NCBI GenBank assembly: GCA_044374195.1
Contig: JBILOY010000030.1
Span: 1-18,041, forward strand
Source of the DNA: CAIKZY01 sp044374195
GTDB taxonomy: Bacteria; Actinomycetota; Actinomycetes; S36-B12
Direction of reading: 5' to 3'
Length of the DNA stretch: 18,041 nucleotides
The notes beneath the pieces are model-generated. The model did not search any database. It was not told the origin of the DNA and saw nothing but the letters and a program-made list of their open reading frames with translations. Positions 14,378 through 18,041 of the stretch are shown here, in pieces. How positions within the stretch are numbered: the first letter of the stretch is position 1; every line of letters starts with the position of its first letter. The position numbers and the translations under genes were made by a program.

Positions 14378-14811
14378 TGGCAGATGTTCAGTCGGGAGGC
14401 AGTGACGGCGTACCCAAGCGTCGACTCGGCCTGGCCGTCATCGGCCTGCTCGTGGGTCTGCTGGTCGGCCTGCTCGGCGCCTTTGTCCAGGCCATGCGTT
14501 ACATCTGGGATTCGCCCTGGGGCTATGTGGTGATCCCGTGGGGTGCACTGCTCGCGTTGCTCGTCCTCGTGCTGACCATTCGGGGAGCCGCGTGGCTCGC
14601 CATGAGCCGCTGGTCTGGCTGGGCGGCCTTCCTGGGTTGGCTGGCGATGACCATCTGGCTGAGCTCTGAGTCGCCGGGCGGCAGCGTTGCGCTCTCGGGC
14701 GGTGGCCGTCAGCTCTTCTACTTGATCGGCGGCGTGGTGATCGCGACAGCTACCGCCACCATTCCGGTGCCTCTTCGCCGACGTGCAGTGAATCCCGAAC
14801 CTGCCCAGTGA
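14377..14811 (+). CDS. Small membrane protein coupled to mshB (DUF6113-like)
   Basis: A 144-aa integral membrane protein with four hydrophobic segments (about 16-38, 50-70, 80-97 and 112-130). The first helix contains a Gly-rich repeat (GLLVGLLVGLLG) of the glycine-zipper type. The ATG overlaps the mshB stop (TGATG), so translation is coupled. Small membrane proteins sit directly after mshB in other actinomycetes (Rv1171 in M. tuberculosis; I recall DUF6113 in Streptomyces), so this is probably the same conserved partner. Function is unknown; a link to mycothiol or to the cell envelope is inference from position. Confidence 0.8.
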   Translation: MADVQSGGSDGVPKRRLGLAVIGLLVGLLVGLLGAFVQAMRYIWDSPWGYVVIPWGALLALLVLVLTIRGAAWLAMSRWSGWAAFLGWLAMTIWLSSESPGGSVALSGGGRQLFYLIGGVVIATATATIPVPLRRRAVNPEPAQ

Positions 14812-14831
14812 TCAAACCCCTCATCGAGGGC

Positions 14832-14859
14832 GAGTCGGACGTCGCGAAAACTTCGACTC
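14832..14859. repeat. Inverted repeat in the mshB-VanW gap
   Basis: GAGTCG (14832-14837) and CGACTC (14854-14859) are inverted copies with a 16-base spacer; GTCG/CGAC inside it offers an alternative short stem. No T-run follows, so a terminator is unproven. It lies in the 108-bp gap that must hold the promoter of the VanW gene. Confidence 0.3.
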
Positions 14860-14906
14860 TCGGCCTACCATGGTGAGTCGGCGGTCGTCGACAAGGAATT
14901 TCACTC

Positions 14907-14911
14907 AGGAG
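14907..14911 (+). promoter_or_regulatory. Ribosome binding site of the VanW-family gene
   Basis: AGGAG lies eight bases before the GTG at 14920. It decides that start and shows this gene has a normal leader. Confidence 0.65.
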
Positions 14912-14919
14912 ACCCACCC

Positions 14920-16929
14920 GTGACCGAGCATCGCTGGCAGCTGCCTGCATCCGATGCCGCACGCAAGCTCATCCTGATAGGCCTGGCAGTCATTGCCATC
15001 GTGATCGCCCTGTACGTGGCCGCCATCATCGTGACCGGTAGCGGGGTGCGCGCCGGCACCACGGTCAATGGCGTCAATATCGGTGGTCTCTCGCGCGAGG
15101 AGGCCATTGCCACCCTCGACGACTCGGTCGGAAAGATCGCGGCAAAGCCCCTCAAGGTCAAGGCGGGCGATCAGCAACTCGTGGTTGATCCGATTGAAGC
15201 GGGGCTCACCTTCGATGCTGCGGCCACGGTCGAGCAGGCATCAGGGCGCACCTTGAATCCGCTCATGATGATCGGCAGCCTCGCCGGCACGCATGCACTC
15301 AATCCCGTCATTGCCGTCGATTCCGCGAAGCTGGACTCGCAGGTCGCGCAGCTCGCCGGCACCATCGACGTGCCTCCCATTGAGCCGACCATCAGTGTCA
15401 CTCGCAGCGGTACGAAGGTGCAGGCTGGAAAGCCTGGTCTCGCACTCGATCAGCCGGCCATAGCCGCGCAGTTGACCGACGCTTTCATGCTGCCGCGCAA
15501 GCCCATCGCCGCCCCGATCATCACTGCTGAGCCGAACATCTCTAAGGCGGCCGTTCAAGAGGCCACTGATTTGGCTCGTACCGCGGTAAGTGCGCCGGTG
15601 CAGGTTGATGCGGCGGGCACGATTGCATCGATCCGGCCCGGTGCAATTGCGCAAGCACTGAACTTCACGGCTGAGGGCGATCGCTTCGTCCCCTCCCTTG
15701 ATGGCGCCGTCCTGCATCAGGCCATCGGTCGACAGCTCGAGGGTGTCGAGACGACCGGTCGCAATGCGACCTTCGAGATCGTCAAGGGCAAGCCCGTTGT
15801 CGTGCCGTCGGTGGTGGGCAACGGTGTGTCCGACGAAGAGCTGTCGTCGAAGGTTCTGACGGTCATCGGAAACCCGGAGCCGAACCGCACTGTCGCCGTC
15901 ACCATGGGAGTCCGCGACCCCGAGCTCACCACTGCCCAGGCCGAGGCCCTCGGCGTGACCGAGCGCATCTCGACATTCACGCAGAAGTTCCCGTATGCCG
16001 CGTATCGCGTGCAGAACATCGGCCAGGCCGCCAAGTATGTCAACGGCACGCTGCTTCTTCCCGGTGAGACTTTCTCGCTCAACGACACCATCAAGGAGCG
16101 CACTGAGAAGAACGGCTACACCGTCGGCTTCCTGATCGGCCCTGGCGGTATCTTCGCCGAGGACTTCGGCGGCGGAGTGTCCGCATCAGCAACCACTGTC
16201 TGGACCGGTGCATTCTTTGCTGGCATGGAGCCCAAACAGGTACAGGCTCACTCGATTTACATTTCGCGCTATCAGGCGGGGCTCGAGGCAACCGTCGGTT
16301 GGGGCCTGTTCGACATGAGTTTCACGAACACGAGCCCCTATGGCGTCTTCATCACGACCAAGATCACGAATACCTCGATGTCCGTGAGCTTTTGGAGCAC
16401 GAAGGTCTACGACGAGATCAAGGCCGAATTCGGCCCGCGCACCAATATCAAGCCGTTCGCGACGATCTATGACAAGTCGGAGAAGTGCCTTGGCCAGGGT
16501 GGCTCCGAGGGCTTCGACATCGATGTCGATCGCGTGTTCTACCAGGACGGCGCCGAGGTCAAGCGCGAGACGATCAGCACGGCCTACCGCCCCGCGCCGG
16601 AGGTCATCTGCGGCAAGAAGCCCAAGCCACTGCCCGTGTGCCTGGAAGGCGAACTGCCGAAGCCGAGCGCTCGACCGAACGCTAAGCCGACCTGCGCTCC
16701 GGCCGGCTCCTCATCGGGCAAGCCCGGCGCGAGTCAGAGCGGGACAGCGACCACGTCGGAGTCGGGTTCGCCGAAGGTCACGACTCCCGTGGGTGGCGAC
16801 GGTGCACCGACCCAGGATGTCGCGTCGGCCGAGAAACAATCACCGAAGCCCAGCAAGAAACCCGGCAAGAAGCCCTCTGCTGAGTCTTCGGCCAAGGCCA
16901 CGCCTCAGCCCGCTAAGTCAGCGGCTTAG
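14920..16929 (+). CDS. Membrane-anchored VanW-family cell-envelope protein with PG-binding-like repeats and G5-like region
   Basis: A 669-aa cell-surface protein. A short cytoplasmic N-terminus and a single transmembrane anchor (17-39) lead to an exported body. Two repeats at about 45-160 and 165-330 resemble the PG_binding_4 (PF12229) domains of YoaR/VanW proteins; each has the GxxxxxLDDxV / AGxxLDxP type of pattern. The VanW domain (about 349-480) has FTQKFPYAAYRVQNI, LLPGETFSLNDTI and EDFGGGVSASATTVW. Residues 500-565 look G5-like (FDIDVDRVFYQDGAEVKRET). Residues 585-669 are a Pro/Ser/Lys-rich tail, probably disordered and wall-spanning. All four cysteines (523, 564, 574, 592) cluster in the last 150 residues and could form disulfides outside the cell. 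The GTG start has a good ribosome binding site. Role in peptidoglycan is inferred from the family. Confidence 0.88.
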   Translation: MTEHRWQLPASDAARKLILIGLAVIAIVIALYVAAIIVTGSGVRAGTTVNGVNIGGLSREEAIATLDDSVGKIAAKPLKVKAGDQQLVVDPIEAGLTFDAAATVEQASGRTLNPLMMIGSLAGTHALNPVIAVDSAKLDSQVAQLAGTIDVPPIEPTISVTRSGTKVQAGKPGLALDQPAIAAQLTDAFMLPRKPIAAPIITAEPNISKAAVQEATDLARTAVSAPVQVDAAGTIASIRPGAIAQALNFTAEGDRFVPSLDGAVLHQAIGRQLEGVETTGRNATFEIVKGKPVVVPSVVGNGVSDEELSSKVLTVIGNPEPNRTVAVTMGVRDPELTTAQAEALGVTERISTFTQKFPYAAYRVQNIGQAAKYVNGTLLLPGETFSLNDTIKERTEKNGYTVGFLIGPGGIFAEDFGGGVSASATTVWTGAFFAGMEPKQVQAHSIYISRYQAGLEATVGWGLFDMSFTNTSPYGVFITTKITNTSMSVSFWSTKVYDEIKAEFGPRTNIKPFATIYDKSEKCLGQGGSEGFDIDVDRVFYQDGAEVKRETISTAYRPAPEVICGKKPKPLPVCLEGELPKPSARPNAKPTCAPAGSSSGKPGASQSGTATTSESGSPKVTTPVGGDGAPTQDVASAEKQSPKPSKKPGKKPSAESSAKATPQPAKSAA

Positions 16930-16935
16930 CGCGAG

Positions 16936-18041
16936 CTAGATCGGTTCGACGACCTGGCCGTCGGCTGTATCGGTCACGGCAAAGCCACGTGCGGCGAGTG
17001 CATCGCGAAGCTCATCACTGCGTGCCCATTGCTTCTCGGCGCGTGCGACGCGGCGCTGCTCGAGCAGATCAGTCGCTTCGTCGCTGAGCTCGACAACAGC
17101 AGGTGCCTTGCCGATCTCGCGTGCGAGATCAAGGCCGAGCAGTCGGTCGGCGGCGAGGAATGTCTCCAGCTTGGTGCCATCAGAAATGCTGGCATCTTTC
17201 TCCAGCTCGCGAAGCACCGTGATCGCCCGAGGAGTATCGAGATCGTCAGCGAAAGCGGCCTTCATTGCGTCGAGATGCTCGGCTGAGAGTGCGGCCGACG
17301 GCTCGGTGGCCCACTGCGCCACGCGTTCGCGCCAGCGACGGATAGTGGTGTCAGCGGCTGCGAGTGAATCCCACGTGAGATTGAGCTGCTGGCGGTACCG
17401 ATTCGACATGAATGCCAGTCGAAGTGCGAGCGGATCGAAGCCACGATCGATGACATCGCTGACGAGCACGACGTTGCCGGTCGACTTGCTCATCTTGCGA
17501 CCTTCGAAAAGCAGGTGCTCACCGTGCACCCAGTGCCGCACGACCTCGCTACCGGTCACGCAGTTGCTCTGCGCCCGCTCGTCCTCATGATGCGGGAAGC
17601 GCAAGTCGATTCCGCCGGAATGAATGTCGATGGTGTTGCCGAGCAAGCTCAGGCTCATGGCACTGCACTCGGTATGCCAGCCCGGGAAGCCGGTGCCCCA
17701 CGGGGTGTCCCACACCAATTGGGTGCGAGTCGAGCCCGACTTCTTCCACAACGCCCAATCGGCATGGAAGCGCTTGGAATCGTCGACCGCGGCGTCGAAG
17801 CGGTGCCCGGGGCGCAGGTGATCGAGTCGGTTGCCACTGAGCTCGCCATACTGCGGGTAACTGCGGGCGTCGAAGTACACCGAGCCGTCGCCGCCGACGT
17901 AGGCGTGGCCTGAGTCCATCAAGGTCGAGATGAGCTCGATCATCAACGGGATCGACTCACTCGCCCGTGGGTACTCGTCAGCCGGATAAATGTTCAGCAG
18001 GGCGAGATCACGATGGAAGGCGTCCTCATAAGCGCGAGCCA
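16936..18041 (-). CDS. cysS: Cysteinyl-tRNA synthetase-type class I ligase, N-terminal part outside the window
   Basis: About 367 C-terminal residues of a class I aminoacyl-tRNA synthetase of the CysS/MshC group; the frame stays open to the right edge, and the N-terminal HIGH region lies outside. Seen: PRASESIPLMIELISTLMDSGHAY, WGTGFPGWHTECSAMS (zinc Cys), IDIHSGGIDLRFPHHEDE (zinc His and acidic ligand) and GRKMSKS. The end, DLLEQRRVARAEKQWARSDE then LRDALAARGFAVTDT, is the normal CysS tail. RYRQQLNLTWDSL fits CysS better than MshC. It would charge tRNA-Cys in the cytoplasm. HSGG in place of the more common HGGG is a deviation. It converges on the VanW gene with six bp between stops. Whether it is the main CysS or a paralogue cannot be told without the N-terminus. 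Confidence 0.88.
   Translation of the reverse strand, partial: ARAYEDAFHRDLALLNIYPADEYPRASESIPLMIELISTLMDSGHAYVGGDGSVYFDARSYPQYGELSGNRLDHLRPGHRFDAAVDDSKRFHADWALWKKSGSTRTQLVWDTPWGTGFPGWHTECSAMSLSLLGNTIDIHSGGIDLRFPHHEDERAQSNCVTGSEVVRHWVHGEHLLFEGRKMSKSTGNVVLVSDVIDRGFDPLALRLAFMSNRYRQQLNLTWDSLAAADTTIRRWRERVAQWATEPSAALSAEHLDAMKAAFADDLDTPRAITVLRELEKDASISDGTKLETFLAADRLLGLDLAREIGKAPAVVELSDEATDLLEQRRVARAEKQWARSDELRDALAARGFAVTDTADGQVVEPI

Noticed and set aside
1..18041. CRISPR array, IS element, prophage, toxin-antitoxin or tRNA/rRNA genes
   Set aside because: No spaced direct repeats, transposase or integrase motifs, toxin-antitoxin pairs or tRNA-like cloverleaf sequences were seen on either strand.

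Overview
This window is a stretch of ordinary chromosome from a high-GC Gram-positive bacterium, almost certainly an actinomycete. The evidence is the GC-rich coding sequence (roughly 60-65% by eye), frequent GTG starts, a mycothiol gene (mshB), a Rv1111c/DUF6542-type membrane protein between ispH and ychF, and gene orders that recall Mycobacterium. No rRNA, tRNA, IS element, prophage or CRISPR array was seen, and no stretch over about 170 bases lacks a gene.

Left block (1-4510): xseA (partial, runs off the left edge) follows an FMN-binding split-barrel (PPOX-type) gene on the minus strand. Divergent from these is ispH (isoprenoid synthesis), then a minus-strand DUF6542-like membrane protein, then ychF. 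The order xseA / small gene / ispH / DUF6542 / ychF matches, as I remember it, Rv1108c-Rv1112 of M. tuberculosis.

Middle block (4594-7570): this is an accessory set that looks inserted between two conserved loci. Five small plus-strand genes (SRPBCC protein, Nudix hydrolase, DoxX-like membrane protein, a shortened AHSA1/SRPBCC protein, DUF4287 protein) are tightly spaced. They are followed by a convergent, visibly AT-richer orphan gene of 375 codons. The orphan has a DUF2510-like motif, a serine tract built on a 12-bp tandem duplication and a PH-like C-terminal region. A perfect 7-bp inverted repeat lies between the predicted -35 and -10 of the first gene and is a good operator candidate.

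Right block (7740-18041): typA/bipA is followed by a lone family-5 solute-binding lipoprotein in the position of mycobacterial lpqW. Next come a convergent S9 (DPP IV-type) peptidase, then mshB with an overlapping membrane gene, a large membrane-anchored VanW/G5-like cell-envelope protein, and a convergent cysteinyl-tRNA synthetase gene that runs off the right edge. The order typA-lpqW-...-mshB-membrane gene again recalls M. tuberculosis (Rv1165-Rv1171).

Several core genes (ispH, ychF, typA, mshB, the DUF6542 gene) have a TANNNT hexamer 6-8 bases before the start codon and little or no Shine-Dalgarno sequence, which suggests leaderless transcripts. I do not see a convincing new multi-gene defence or mobile system. 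The best novelty candidates are the 375-codon orphan, the AHSA1 protein with its core missing, and the operator-like repeat controlling the small cassette.
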